Source of the DNA: Tethya wilhelma
Lineage: Eukaryota > Porifera > Demospongiae > Tethyida > Tethyidae
Length of the DNA: 64,000 bases
Direction of reading: 5' to 3'
Assembly (NCBI GenBank): GCA_964030475.1
Contig: CAXIPT010000002.1
Coordinates: 8,202,553 to 8,266,552 of the forward strand
A model generated the notes under the pieces. It searched no databases, was not told the origin of the DNA, and saw only the letters and a program-made list of their open reading frames with translations. Both the position numbers and the translations under genes were made by a program. This document shows positions 1 through 11,365 of this stretch, one piece after another. Numbering within the stretch: the stretch's first letter is position 1; every line of letters begins with the position of its first letter.

Positions 1-521
1 AAATTGTGTCCCTTGCTTACCGAGTGATATTCTCCTGGAAATAGTCACCACACACTGCTTCTCTGGTGTCCTAGTGCAAATATTCACGGCAAGCAGACAT
101 TTAGTATTACACCTGAGCTCGTAAATGAAGACTTATTTTATTCTTTGGACATCTGACTATCCAATGGTGAGCACAGATACGGCCAAATCTCCGTGTAATC
201 CAGCTTGAAACTTCATTCTTCAATGTGCCTCCAAACGGCCAAAAAGTCGCCATTTTCCTGGTCACGCCCACTTACGTTGCAAACAAAATCAGGCGCGGAT
301 ATTCGTGTGCGGTTCGACTGTGTATAAATTCATGTACTACAATGCAGCCATCTTTGTATGTAGAGTTCAAAGGTCATTATCCACGTGGCATTATTATGCG
401 CATGCGCATTAGCCTCCTCCAGCATAATAAAAAATACATTGTAGCTGCAACTCAAGCTTTTTGTAGGGACTAACCAGTCTCTGATAGTCTCCACACTGTA
501 GTGTTGAAAAAAGTGAATGAA

Positions 522-913
522 CAAGTAGTAAAAATTTCGAAAAAATAAGTAGTGTAGGAATGGGCAGTGCGGTAAAAAGCATTGGAACAAGGCATGTCTC
601 AATTTCGGCACATGACTACTTCATTTTTTATGCCCAACTCTTGGCCGGCAGTCCAGTTTAAGTTGCCTATCTTGTTATGGCTTACTCCACTGCTTATCCA
701 TGCAACTGATAACCAATGCAACAATATAATTAAGCTATGGTATACTATAGTATAGTACAAATCTTTGCATTTAGGACACTGAGGAACCATATTAGGGATC
801 AAGAACAAAAATGAAGTAGTCATGTGCCGAAATTGAGACATGCCTTGTTCCAATGCTTTTTACCGCACTGCCCATTCCTACACTACTTATTTTTTCGAAA
901 TTTTTACTACTTG
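522..913. mobile_element. MITE with ~107-bp terminal inverted repeats (family A, copy 1)
   Basis: Bases 522-628 are almost exactly the reverse complement of 807-913; the ends read CAAGTAG...CTACTTG. No transposase lies inside. A second copy with a gap inside is at 55589-56140. The left flank (about 330-521) is also shared with about 55391-55588, so the dispersed repeat is larger than the inverted-repeat core or one element is nested in another. No clear target-site duplication was found. Confidence 0.85.
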
Positions 914-1462
914 TGATATATATAACAATCATGACTATTTTACATGCTGTATATAGCTATAATTGCATGTACATGTAACTATAATAATAATACTGTGACA
1001 ACTTACGATAAGTTCTAGAGTTTATGACAATGTTTCATCCCTTCAGTGAATACCTTTACTGTTTCCCCGTAAAAAGTTAAGTATTGGTTAGCAAGCCTAA
1101 ATTGACAATAATAATTTTAAGTTAAAAATATCACACAAATTAATGACCGGCCATGCTGCTAAAATGTTGGGTTCAATTCAGTGCTTACGAAAGTTCTTTG
1201 AGTTCAGGGCAGTATTTGAATACTTGAGAGAGTACTTTGGGCCCAGCTTCATCCATACTCAGGTCAAAGATACTTCAAAATGTGTGTGAAAGTGTGAGAC
1301 TTGGCATCATGTCAAGTGTAATCAAAATTACTTTGTGATACCTTACCTGAATCCTTTAAGGGGGAGTGATGAGTGTTCCCCTAGTATGTTATCAAGTTGG
1401 TTGATCAAGGCCTGCACAGTATCACCATCATCATCACTTGTGCAAGTATCGCTGCATTGAGA
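914..1462. other. No recognisable gene
   Basis: AT-rich sequence lying 3' of the NACHT pseudogene. The short ORFs here are not convincing. It may hold 3' UTR or lost C-terminal (LRR) exons of the receptor. Confidence 0.4.
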
Positions 1463-3908
1463 TTAGAAGGCACAGTGGACAACGTAGAAATAGGCATCTC
1501 CAAGTTCAACTCTGCGGCCCGGGGTTTCACGTGTGTCAGTATCATCCACATCGTTATCAACTTGGAACGTGTCCACGTTTTGCTTGCATACACCTGAAAC
1601 AACAATGTTCAAGATTTTCTCTGGATTTTTGCTGATTCCACATATAAAGATAGCGACTTCTCTAAAAAAATCTTTCTCACTGTGCTGTGAGATGAGTGAC
1701 TCTTGCTCCTCTTCTTCCAGGCTGCAGACGTAGTATATATGCAGCACAAAATTCTTGAATCGTCAGGTGAAAGAAGTTGAAATTCTCCGAAGATGGCAGA
1801 AGTGAATCTACGTCAGGCTCACAGACCAGGAGACCAAGCTCTTTAATCTCTTCAGGGACATCCTCAAAAATGACTTGCCGTTGAACAATACCATCGATCA
1901 TAAGCGAGCTGACAGAGTTGTACAAATTTCTCGTGGAGAGCTTTAGGTAACTTTTGTAAACTCTTTGTCCTCTTCACACTGCTGTGGGTAGCTGAAAGCT
2001 CTCGAACCAGAGTCATTAAGACGTTTGTCTCATATATATAGCTGTATACAGCTTGGTTCGGGTGTTTGGTAGACTGGAGCCCCGTTTGAACATTTCCTTG
2101 CAAACTTCTACAGTTAGCGCACACTGGAGAGGATTGTACATCATCGCCTCGATCTTTGGGTGGCTGGATATGTATTCATTGAATCGTGGTAGTTGTGTAG
2201 AGTCGACATTATCTTCAATGTAGGCATTGATTTTGTCTTTGGTAAATCCAAGCACTTCGATGTGCTGGAGGTTTTCGTCTCGCTGGCAGCATTTATCGTA
2301 CATTGTCTCGCAAGCTGAAGGGTGACTTGTTACTAGCACACTAGCTTTTGGAAAGTATTCTCCATCTATTACTTTGGAAATGACTGAATCTTCCTGCACA
2401 TCTTCAGGAAGCTCATCATATCCATCCAGGACTAGCAGCACAGACTCTCCATTGCTGTTTAGAAGCTCCTTGAAAATACTTTCTTTTGACTTGCTGTCTG
2501 AGTTGGCAACTGAAAGCAATTCTTTGAGCTCCTTTGCTTCTCTGATCTCCTTTCTTCGTAGAGAAACGAAAATGACCAACGTATATTCTTGAAAGATTTC
2601 ACCAGACTCCCACTCACGACACAGGTTCCATGCCAAAGTGGTCTTCCCAATTCCAGGACCTCCTTGGAGCAGTATACAGGTAGCCAATGAGCCATTCTTC
2701 AGCTTACCAATACACTTTGATTCCAAAGGAGCTTTCTTCTTCAAAATCACATCAATGCATCCATCTTGAACTGTGCTACGAGTGAACTCATCCATGTCCT
2801 TCTTTGACACACCTTCACGAGAGATTAATGCTAGACTAACAAACTTTGCAGTTCGAAGTTGACGTCCTTTGAGATAGTCGGGCATTTTACGCTTGGAATA
2901 CAATTCCTTCAAACGTTTGGCATACATTTGTACAGAAGGAGAGAGATGCAACTTAGGCACACCTACATACAGGAATAAAGGAATATACTGGCATTTTACT
3001 ATAATTTAAAACCACAGTTCTGTTTACAGTAGTTGTGTAGGTGGCACCTTCAAGTATTTTATACCTTTGCCCATGCAGCTGGGAGTATATTATTTGATGC
3101 ATGCATGCCATGCAATCATGGTGTAGTGTATAATTCTACAATTAAACATACATGCATGCATGCATGATTTTCACACATTGAGGAGATTCATGGTAAATTA
3201 AGTTTCTCTGTGTACTCAATAAGGTGTGGCAAGCATTTTAATTGGTACATTTTTGTAAACAATCTGTTTTAGTGAGGAAACGATAGGCCCACTGGAAGTT
3301 TGAGGGACATTTTGCATGCAAATATTGCAGCGAAATCAATACAATATTGTTGACTACCTGAAGTTTTATTACAGGCAACTCCTCCTTAACACATTACAAC
3401 AAAATTCTCTCTATTAAGGACAATGGCTAGCTGTTGTATTAAGTCGTGACTTTAACTAGTGTCTACTGATTTGGAGAGTTTTCTGATAGGAAATTCAATT
3501 GTTGTATATATACTAAGGTAATTTTATGTGAGCATTATAATAATAATTGCAAACTGTATTAAATACCTGCAGCTGCAGGGCTAACCTTGGGCTATCAGTC
3601 GTTGAACATCATCTTTGAGTTGTGATGCAGTTGCTCCAAGTCCAGCCTTCTTTAGAGCAGTTTCCAACTCATTCATCGTAGCTCCACCTTCTCTCTCTTT
3701 AAGGTACTTCCGAGTCAAGCATGGCATTCATCCAACTCACTGGAGCTGTTTGCAGAAGCAATGGAGCTCCTTGGATGTTGTCTAGGTGACCTGGAAGTAA
3801 GCCCAAGTGCAAGCCAATTTCTTTCCATTTGACAGCATGTAGTTGGAAAATGTAACACAAGACAGCATAATGATCTTCAACTGTCAGAGGCACGTCTTCA
3901 GAAGACAT
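1463..3908 (-). pseudogene. Death-NACHT NLR receptor, multiply frameshifted
   Basis: Exon 1 (3908-3596) starts MSSEDVPLTVED and encodes a Death domain (KWKEIGLHLGLLPGHLDNI, later GGATMNELETALKKAG). Its donor AG|GTTAGC joins in phase to the acceptor at 2963, so the GTG at 2960 is not a start. Exon 2 (from 2962) encodes a NACHT ATPase with Walker A GGPGIGKTTLAW (~2670-2635) and Walker B LLVLDGYDELPE (~2440-2405), followed by the helical region and the HLTIQEF motif typical of sponge NLRs. The frame breaks at ~3717 (extra C), ~2035 (TA run), ~1905 (CGAT repeated) and ~1705 (TATATA run), after which FFREVAIFICGISK continues the NLR C-terminus. NLRs are cytosolic pathogen or danger sensors that signal through death-fold adaptors. 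As assembled it cannot encode the full receptor. It is either a pseudogene or a poor consensus, but the exon-1 break is repeated in the copy at 29729-30851. Confidence 0.85.
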
Positions 3909-4503
3909 TGTAGCAACTGCAAATTACCTAGGCTGATCTGAGTTCTGAGTTGGGTGGCTTGGGCCACAGAATCCCACTCATTCTTGTACTGCGCATGCGC
4001 ATTAATTAACCGATGTAGGGAGGAGTGGCGCGCAATTCATTACTTTAGTATAATAATGGAATCATAAATAATGCTAAGTGGTTTCCGGTGAAACCGACCT
4101 GGTTGGCTGGTAACCAGATCAGAGTATATTGACAGATCGGCCAGCCTCGTCCCCTAAGCTAAGCAGACAAGAGTATTGTTTACGTATACTTCATTTCCTG
4201 TAAGAATCATTACATCATCAGATTCACGTGTTTCCGTAATGAACAGTTCAGTGACCTTTCCCAAATTCAGATGTTTCTGACTGGAAGTTTAGCTACGTGA
4301 AGTATACTTCATCTTGCTGTAGATGTCCCTCCTATCAATGATTTCAAGTTCTGATACATGAATTCAGTGGTAAGCAATAATTTTCAGAAAATTAGAATTC
4401 TTGATGTATTGAAATCAGTACTTATCATTAACTGCAATGAAATTTCAGGGTCATATGGATTGCATCTACTATAGAAGTGTGTTCTGTCTACTTCTACTAA
4501 CCA
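2782..4503. repeat. 1.72-kb direct duplicate of 29729-31446
   Basis: The sequence is identical to 29729-31446 by eye except for one extra CATG unit near 3145-3170. The left limit matches the N at 29728 and the right limit the N at 4504. It carries the NACHT 5' end, the Death exon, the intergenic promoter and the first codons of the beta-helix gene. Two haplotypes of one locus is the simplest reading. Confidence 0.9.
4455..4503 (+). pseudogene. First codons of beta-helix receptor, cut by gap
   Basis: Identical to the 5' end of the gene at 31398-35807 (MDCIYYRSVFCLLL), then interrupted by the N at 4504. The sequence after the N is unrelated. This is a contig-end truncation, not a separate gene. 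Confidence 0.85.
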
Positions 4504-4504
4504 N
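4504..4504. other. Assembly join (single N)
   Basis: A single ambiguous base marks an abrupt change from the beta-helix coding sequence to unrelated repeat DNA. Confidence 0.8.
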
Positions 4505-4539
4505 TACTTGCTTGAACTGAATGAAGGCACCAAGGTGCA

Positions 4540-5092
4540 TAACCCTTGGTGCGGGGTACATATAATCATACAGGCTGAATCTTATAAGTATTTTGATGGT
4601 ATTTGATATATTATAGCAGCTTATTGTGTAGTCTAATATTATATTGTTATTTCTGTATAATGTAGTTGGATGAGTGTGTATCAATAAGCTATGCAGCTAT
4701 GCTATGGGACTCGCTCAGGCTTGCCCCTCATGCTTGCCCCAAAATTTTAACAGGATGAATGGGTGTGGCCTCGAAGCTTAGCTCAGATAGGCTGAAAAGC
4801 CTCAGATTTCAGAAACTATAGGCTTTTGTTGCTTTGTAAAAGGACCTCAGGCCATTTCATATCAGTAACTAAGCTTCTACTGTCTATGCTATGAAGCTCG
4901 CTCAGGCTCGTCCCCCAAAATTATGGGTGTGGCCTCGAAGCTTGGCGCTCAAAGAGGCTGAAAAGCTTCATATCTCAGGAAGTACAGGCTTTTGTGGAAT
5001 TCTTTGTGTAATTTTTTTAGATAATCTCGATTATTTTACGTTGGTATACCGCTTTTGTAGACTGGAGCTGCCATTCTTGAGATATAGTTGGA

Positions 5093-5125
<33 letters not shown>

Positions 5126-5173
5126 GACAACATGACTACCATAACCCCTGCTGCGCATGCGCACCAAGGGTTA
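4540..5173. mobile_element. Inverted-repeat element, ends TAACCCTTGGTGCG
   Basis: TAACCCTTGGTGCG at the left is matched by CGCACCAAGGGTTA at the right. Inside are two diverged direct copies of a ~120-bp segment (about 4705-4830 and 4890-5000, both containing CTCGCTCAGGCT and GGGTGTGGCCTCGAAGCTT) and an (AC)n run at 5092-5122. It is non-autonomous, with no transposase. Confidence 0.6.
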
Positions 5174-6120
5174 ACTAGTCATGAACAGAGAGTTATAGCT
5201 GGTAGAAATAACAGCTAATTTACAACTTGCCATCTCCCATACTCTCTGTACAAACCCAAAATGTTTGATAAAATTAATAGTATGTATTTCTGGGGGGGAG
5301 GCCTTAGTGTAGACTGTAGAAGTGTGTCATACAAGTGGAATCAGTCAATCCGCCAATATGCAAAATCTCGTGAATTTATTTTTACTATGATGTCATTTTG
5401 GTGGTGAAAATTTAGCTGAATTCTATAAAGTAGGTAGTGTCGCTAACCCTGCCAGTATGCCACGTTTAGAGCAAATGAGGCCAAAGAAACCATGCACAGC
5501 ATTGCAGGTAAAGTGTTTCGACATGTAATTAAGTCCATACTACTTGTCATATTACTTTTGTGTGCTGTTGAAATGAGCGACCTTGCTGATGCCACATGAA
5601 AGGCGGCATTGGTATGTGCGCTGGTATCTGGAAGAACTGTGAGAACAAGTTAGATCTCATGTGTATTTTACTTGCCCATCTGCTAGTAAAACCTTGAGAT
5701 CTTATTGGTGTTAGAAAAAGAATTCTATCAAGCTTTGTGCCGGAATGTATACTGATTTATTCAGCAAGTACACTTCTAATGAGTCAATTCTGTGATGTTA
5801 TTACTGTTGAAAACTGTTTGATATACATTATTGAGCATTTCTTTCTATGTAGCAGTATCTGTAAGTGTGTCCTGATAATTTTGTAGAATTCTTTGCTGTT
5901 GAAAACTGAATAATTGAACATATTAATGTGACGATCCTTACCTAAGCCAATACATTGTGATACTGTGGAGATTTCTATCGCTTTTGCTTCTAAGGGAACA
6001 ACTCAAGATTTGACAAAAAGAAACTTCAAAGGAAATTGTACGATCAGCATTGTCAGAAAAATGAATTTATCGCTTATAAGTCTGTCATCGTTGGACTTTG
6101 CGTGTTCACATACTAATTTT
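5174..6120. other. No convincing gene; one possible 5' exon
   Basis: AT-rich. ATG at 5458 opens 17 codons to a donor-like CAG|GTAAAG (MPRLEQMRPKKPCTALQ), but no matching downstream exon was found. Otherwise nothing recognisable. Confidence 0.3.
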
Positions 6121-7805
6121 TAGCTAACATAACGATCGACCCATACCATGTACCATGCATTACTCATGCATGAGCATAAGTTTAGAGTGTGCACGTGTTT
6201 TCGAGACAGTCGAGAAATCAAACTGAGGCAGCTAGAGCAAAACAGTTGAGAAAAAGTTCAGCTGATAGCTAGAGGCTGTGAGGCTTAGACAGTTAAAACA
6301 AGATAGATGCTATAATTATAGGCATATCTTATGAGAGAAAGGCACAGAAACATGCAGTTCAACCCAGCACCCAACAGAAAGATAGGAAGAAACAAGGAGA
6401 AAAACGGTGATGCGTTGTACAGCGAGTGTATGGAGAATATTTGTCAGAATGCCAATGGTACAGATCTGGCTGTCAGTATGAATAGAAAACTGCGGAGTGT
6501 TCAAATAACTGTGGTATGAACTTGATATCTCTTACCTAGCTTTGATACTGTATGTTGAGCGAGCCTGCGTGGCATGCAAAATGCTGCGCTCGCTCAGGCT
6601 CTCCCCACAATGCCTTGCATTCTTCAAGTCTACAAATGGCATGAAAAAGAAATTTGTTATAAATATAATATAACATGCAGTACTTTAGATTCATCACAAA
6701 GATCCTGGGACAGCTTCGATTCTTGCAAAAGAGGGCAATACAATTACATGGATAATACATTTTTCATTTTGCTGACTTCAGAAAAAATTAACATGATTGT
6801 AAGGACTTCCAGAAATTTGTGGTTTGACTCCACTGGAATGCATTGTACAGTTTCGTCACAATCTGCAGTTGTGACACGTTGTGGTTAATGAATATAATTA
6901 CTCCATGAGGCTCAGTGTCATTAATATTCATACCTTGCACTATGCACCGCCCTCTAAAGTCCATCTGGTTTGAGAATGCCGTCACAAGTAAAATAATGAG
7001 ATTCGTGCAATACTTTTCATATTGGGCAAAATAGCTAACTTTTAACCAGTAAGGCATAGGAAGCTGGAAAAACAACTAAAAACCGGGAGAATGAGCACTT
7101 CAGAATGGTGTTTGAAATATTGAAATCGGTTGGATATTTAGAAATTAAGTTATTCAATTTTTTGTACCGGCATTCTCACACCAGGTGGACCTTAACACTT
7201 AGTAAACTGATAGTTTTTGATGAGCAAAGTTGCTTCTTTGCTTCCTTCTATGTATTATGATGAACCTATTATTTTTCTTGATTCACCCAGGCCATACGTA
7301 CTAGAAGAATGCAAGGCATTGTGGGGCAAGCCTGAGCGAGCGCAGCTTTCTGTATGAAGTTTACAGCGAGTGTATGGAGAATATTTGTCAGAATGCCCAA
7401 TTATGGTGTAGATCTGGCTCAGTGTTCGAATGACTGTGGTGTGAACATCAGAAGTTAGCTTACACGAAGGAGATGTAAAGTCTAGGGTTATTTTCGAACT
7501 TACTCTCTGACACTGTATGTTGAGCAATTAAGCCTGGCATCACCGTTTTCTCCTTGTTTCTGCCTGTTAGGCACTGCTGTTAAACTGTTTCTGTGGCCTT
7601 TCTCTCATAAGATATGCTTAGCAACTGTCTAAGTCTCACAACCTCCAGCTATTAGTAGAACCATTTCTCAACTGTTCCGCTCTAGCTGCCTCTGTCTGAT
7701 CTGATTTCTCGATCGACTGTCTCGAAAACGTGTGCACACTATAAACTTATGCGCAAATGCTAGTAATGCATGGTACATGGTATGGGTTGATAATTATGTT
7801 AGCTA
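6121..7805. mobile_element. 1.7-kb element with ~280-bp inverted arms
   Basis: About 6121-6413 is the diverged reverse complement of about 7535-7805 (for example GGCATATCTTATGAGAGAAA against TTTCTCTCATAAGATATGCT). Inside, 6415-6520 and 7360-7450 are direct repeats (GCGAGTGTATGGAGAATATT), and 6583-6625 is inverted relative to 7305-7345. No coding region is recognised; it looks like nested foldback or MITE insertions. Confidence 0.65.
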
Positions 7806-8592
7806 GACATGAGTGCACAAGACCCAACGATAACAGACAGACAGATGCACCCGACTTACTACTCACTATGTGGGGCTCGCCCCAATAAGTATGATAATTA
7901 TACTCTTTTACAAAGTGTATGCATGTATGTATTAAGTACACTAGCTAGTTGAGTGTGTTGAGGCTTGTGCATCAGCGGTGCTTTTATTAATACAGAAATT
8001 TATTACAAGCTGTGTTTTTTTTTTCATACTTTATGGTTGCAACTTTCTTGCACATAGCCACCTATAATTCAAGATGTAGGCATACATGCACCTTACTAGC
8101 AGTTCTTGCCCTGACTTGATATTTTAGTGGAGTGGTCCATTACCTTTCATATATAAAGTTTAAAGTTCTGAGCTAGTTGAATTGCTTGCAAAATAGTCTC
8201 TACTGTAGCCTTGAGCAAGGTAGCATTTGTGATAATTAAAGGTACTCACGTTCATGCATAAATTTCAAGTTACTGTCCAATAAAATGCTACAGTTGGGGT
8301 GAACTGAAAACATGGCCTACTGGACTTTGGCCTTTGGCCTTTGGCCTTTGGCCTATGGCCTTATCTTGTATGGCTTTATGGCCGTATACGTGGCTTTATG
8401 GCCCTATCCATATAAGGCATTGTTCCATTTATCCGTACAGTACTGCATCAGCTCAGCCACGTGGCAATGAGTGCATGCAGTCTCTCTGATCGATCAGAGT
8501 CACCGTAGTCTAGAGCTGAGCTTAGTAGCTGCTGAGAGAAGCTTCAGTTAAGTTAGCCCCCCTGCTCTAGCTTGGTACGTGGTACAGTAGCC
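7806..8592. other. Intergenic, with CTTTGGC-type tandem repeat at ~8325-8405
   Basis: No gene seen. At 8325-8362 the heptamer CTTTGGC is tandemly repeated and decays into CTATGGC and TTTATGGC units up to ~8405. It lies ~190 bp upstream of the predicted start at 8593, so it may fall in a promoter or 5' UTR, but no function can be assigned. Confidence 0.5.
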
Positions 8593-9686
8593 ATGTGTGC
8601 CACAAGAGAGTCAGGAGTGATATGTTTGGATTCAGAGTCTGACTCCGATATCGATGACGATGATGAAGATGGTGCAAGACCCATCAGTTCCCCACTAAGC
8701 ACATACCTGGAGAATGCTAGGTGAGTAGCGTTGTTATGAGCCTTCTAGAATTATGTTACCCAATGGTTGTTACTGATGATACTGTATTCTTTTTGTAGGA
8801 TACGCAATGAGAGCAATTACAAGAGATTTCCAAGCTCTCCTGTTTCACCGCCCCCTAGTCCTGTCAAGCGAAGAAAGCGTTCTTATCTACAGAACACAAC
8901 TCAACCAAGTACAACAGGCAGCACCAGACAAAGAATTCGAAAGAACAAGAAGAAGAAGGTGCTACACTCAGCAGCGAAGCGTGAATTGACTGATGACGAG
9001 TAAGTCAGTACATATACAATGTACCTGCACAGTGTATGTTTGATACATGTACATGTATGTATTTAGACAGTCACCTGTGACCTTGTAGTTGTAGTGTTGC
9101 TGGGCTGTTATCCTACTTTACATGTCCATATAAGGTGGTGTACATACTGTGTACAGGAAATTGTGGTTAATGTACTTTCAAAACACACCATGCACTGTAT
9201 GTAAAATCATTCTGTTGTAACAAGGTACACATTCCATTAGGTTTGAGGCAGTTCTTTGCGAGTTTGGATCCACTCCTGTGAACCCCATTGATCTGACAGA
9301 GATTGCTTCGTCTGATGAGTCTGATGGGTGTGATGATCATGATGAATTGCAGCACTCAAGGTAAATATGCAACATTTACCTAAATGGGTATAGAGTAACA
9401 TAGGATATGGCCATTCCTGTGGAGTGTCATCCTAATTATTACATTTCTTGTTGCAGTTCATCATCATCAACTGATACTGATGTTGAGTATCTCAATGACG
9501 ATCAGACAATGCCCATCTACTCACGATACAACAAGCTTCGAACATCATCCCTGACAACAGTGACTGCTATTTTGGATTGCCCCAGTCACCTTGTGTGCTC
9601 GAATCATCCCACGCACATCAGCATCAGTTGTGCCTTAGTGGTGGATACTTCCCACCTTCGAGATAGCAATGACATACTCTGTGATG
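8593..9686 (+). CDS. Unknown Ser/Asp-rich, basic-patch protein, 5' exons (cut by gap)
   Basis: Four exons join in phase at GT-AG signals: 8593-8720, 8799-8999, 9241-9360 and 9457-9686. The start is MCATRESGVICLDSESDSD, with an acidic run (DIDDDDED). Exon 2 carries proline-rich SPVSPPPSPV followed by KRRKR and RKNKKKKV, which resemble nuclear localisation signals. Exons 3-4 are acidic and serine-rich (SSDESDG, SSSSSTDTDVEY). The N at 9687 ends the contig, so the C-terminus is unknown. Composition suggests a disordered nuclear protein. I do not recognise the family. Whether it continues into the RAP gene downstream is not shown. Confidence 0.6.
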
Positions 9687-9691
9687 NCTAT

Positions 9692-9767
9692 TCGATCTTG
9701 TTTGCTTTCTTTTTTACGATTTGACCATTCCTATGTCTCATTACATTTCCAATATTTTTTCACTTGT
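9692..9767. mobile_element. Terminal part of MITE family B
   Basis: Matches the right end of the complete element at 21311-21576 (CATTACATTTCCAATATTTTT...ACTTGT). The left part is missing at the contig join (N at 9687). Its outer end supplies the last codons of the adjacent transposase ORF, so it probably truncated that gene. Confidence 0.65.
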
Positions 9768-10203
9768 TAGTAACAGTAGTCACAATTCCTTTACTATCAA
9801 CAATCTGTTGCACAAGAGATAACACCTCTTTTCTTGTTCGAGCATACCCAATTCTAGACATCTCCAAAAGAAAACCAGTCAGGTCTTCTTCTTCATGCTC
9901 AGTCAAGTAAGAGGGAGGACCTGACCTTGAGTCAAGAGGTACCTTCCCCATAACCTTATCAGAGAGAGTAGATTTAGGGACATTAAACATCTCTGCTGCG
10001 CGGCATACAGACTGTCCGCGTTTGACAGCTTCAGTCGCATTTTCCATGCTTACTTTGTCCCAGTTCCTGTACTTGCCCCGAGAGCTAGAGGTCCATGAGG
10101 GCTCTTGAGACACCTCTCTGTGTCCAAATACAGGCTTGTCTTTGGTCTTGATAACTCTCTGATGGAGAGGCAAACGAGCACCATCAACCAGCCTGGACAT
10201 CAT
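9760..10203 (-). CDS. Psq-type helix-turn-helix transposase N-terminal fragment
   Basis: 147 aa. Residues ~45-95 fit a psq/CENP-B-like helix-turn-helix (NATEAVKRGQSVCRAAEMF then VPKSTLSDKV), which in pogo/Tigger-class transposases binds the terminal repeats. It is followed by the family-typical stretch TGFLLEMSRIGYARTRKEVL. The DDE catalytic domain is absent. The frame ends inside a MITE terminal repeat, so this is a truncated transposon relic, or possibly a domesticated DNA-binding fragment. There is no evidence of expression. Confidence 0.7.
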   Translation of the reverse strand: MMSRLVDGARLPLHQRVIKTKDKPVFGHREVSQEPSWTSSSRGKYRNWDKVSMENATEAVKRGQSVCRAAEMFNVPKSTLSDKVMGKVPLDSRSGPPSYLTEHEEEDLTGFLLEMSRIGYARTRKEVLSLVQQIVDSKGIVTTVTNK

Positions 10204-10323
10204 ACTCTAGAAAGAGATGCTCAGAGAGAGCTCGGACAACCACGACTCCATCTTATAAAAGAAAAAATGGGCTCATATGCATGTCTGCACGTGCATGTAC
10301 CCTACGTGCGCTCTTAGGACCCG

Positions 10324-10640
10324 TACAACATTGCAGTGATTGGCAGGCTGTCCCTAAGGACTCGCAAGTCTCTATGAAAAATCAATCGACTCAAAATGAA
10401 CAACTTTACATCCAAAACTTAGGAGGTTAGTATCCATACCATTTCTTATGTCAATATCACTTCTGTACTGTTTACAAAGGTAGCTGATGTTAATGCTGTC
10501 TCTTAGCACCCGTACAGTAGTTATTGGTGTACAGTACGTGTCCATGTAAGAGTAATGTAATTACTAAGCAAAGTTATAGTGTGTTTTTTACCTTCTGTTT
10601 CAGTATTTGTGTTCCTTGGTAGCAATGATCAGGCTGGGCA
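10324..10640 (+). repeat. Exon-like repeat block (copy 1)
   Basis: Diverged reverse complement of about 27930-28315 and related to 26160-26460. It contains TTTCAG followed by a short open segment VFVFLGSNDQAG and, upstream, a segment ending AG|GTTAG after AACTTTACATCCAAAACT. The acceptor/donor-flanked layout suggests tandemly duplicated short exons rather than plain satellite. The gene is unknown. Confidence 0.5.
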
Positions 10641-10684
10641 TGACACTAGAGAAATTACTGTCTATTTTTACAAGAAACTTTTGA

Positions 10685-10689
<5 letters not shown>

Positions 10690-10765
<76 letters not shown>

Positions 10766-10771
10766 ACACAC
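10690..10771. repeat. (CA)n microsatellite
   Basis: About 80 bp of CA repeat with a few CG interruptions at the right end. Confidence 0.95.
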
Positions 10772-10913
10772 GTTTAGTGTATGTTCCTGTGTGCTAATAA
10801 TAGTGACTGCAATAAATACCATTCAAAATCCTCCTAGTTGGTTCGGTATTGATATTTATGTCACCATTAGAGATGCATTCTTCTTGAAAGTTTTCTGGTT
10901 TATTGTTTTACAG

Positions 10914-11000
10914 ATTGAAAGGCCAGCTGTATATATTCCTGTGAGATCTATAGCGGCACATGTCAAAGGAAATCTGGGCCAGTGCCATCTGATGTTCAAG
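10914..11000 (+). CDS. Candidate 29-codon exon, unknown
   Basis: An acceptor TTTTACAG and a donor AAG|GTAACAG flank an open phase-0 segment, IERPAVYIPVRSIAAHVKG and following residues. It does not join in phase to the next exon of the RAP gene (11981), which needs one incoming base, so membership is uncertain. Confidence 0.35.
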
Positions 11001-11365
11001 GTAACAGTTGCTTTTCTTTCGTGTGTTGGGTGTACCATTCATGGTTCCAATCACTGCATGTCATGATAAGTGCATGCTCCTTTCTTCAGTTGTAGTTGTT
11101 TGTCTTCCAGTTTTGTTAGCTGTATACAGTAGTGTTTGTTTGTTTTTAATCTTGAGTATGATAGACATTTTCCTGTTAAATATTTTAAGCAAGGGTTTGA
11201 GAAAAAGGGATTTAGGATCTGAGACTGAGAATTTCGCTGTATGATATAATTATAGTAAAGTTAAAAGATTGATAATGAAGCTATCATGCAAATGCATGTA
11301 TACATGTGGATAGAGACTATATTGGTGGTTGCCTGCAGCATGCAATTTTTCTCATAGTGTTTTCT

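Noticed and set aside
5458..5508. Possible 17-codon first exon with a donor
   Set aside because: No compatible downstream exon or domain; chance occurrence is likely.
10579..10797. 72-codon ORF with a His-Thr repeat
   Set aside because: It is the translation of the (CA)n microsatellite. The same applies to 27742-28038 on the minus strand.
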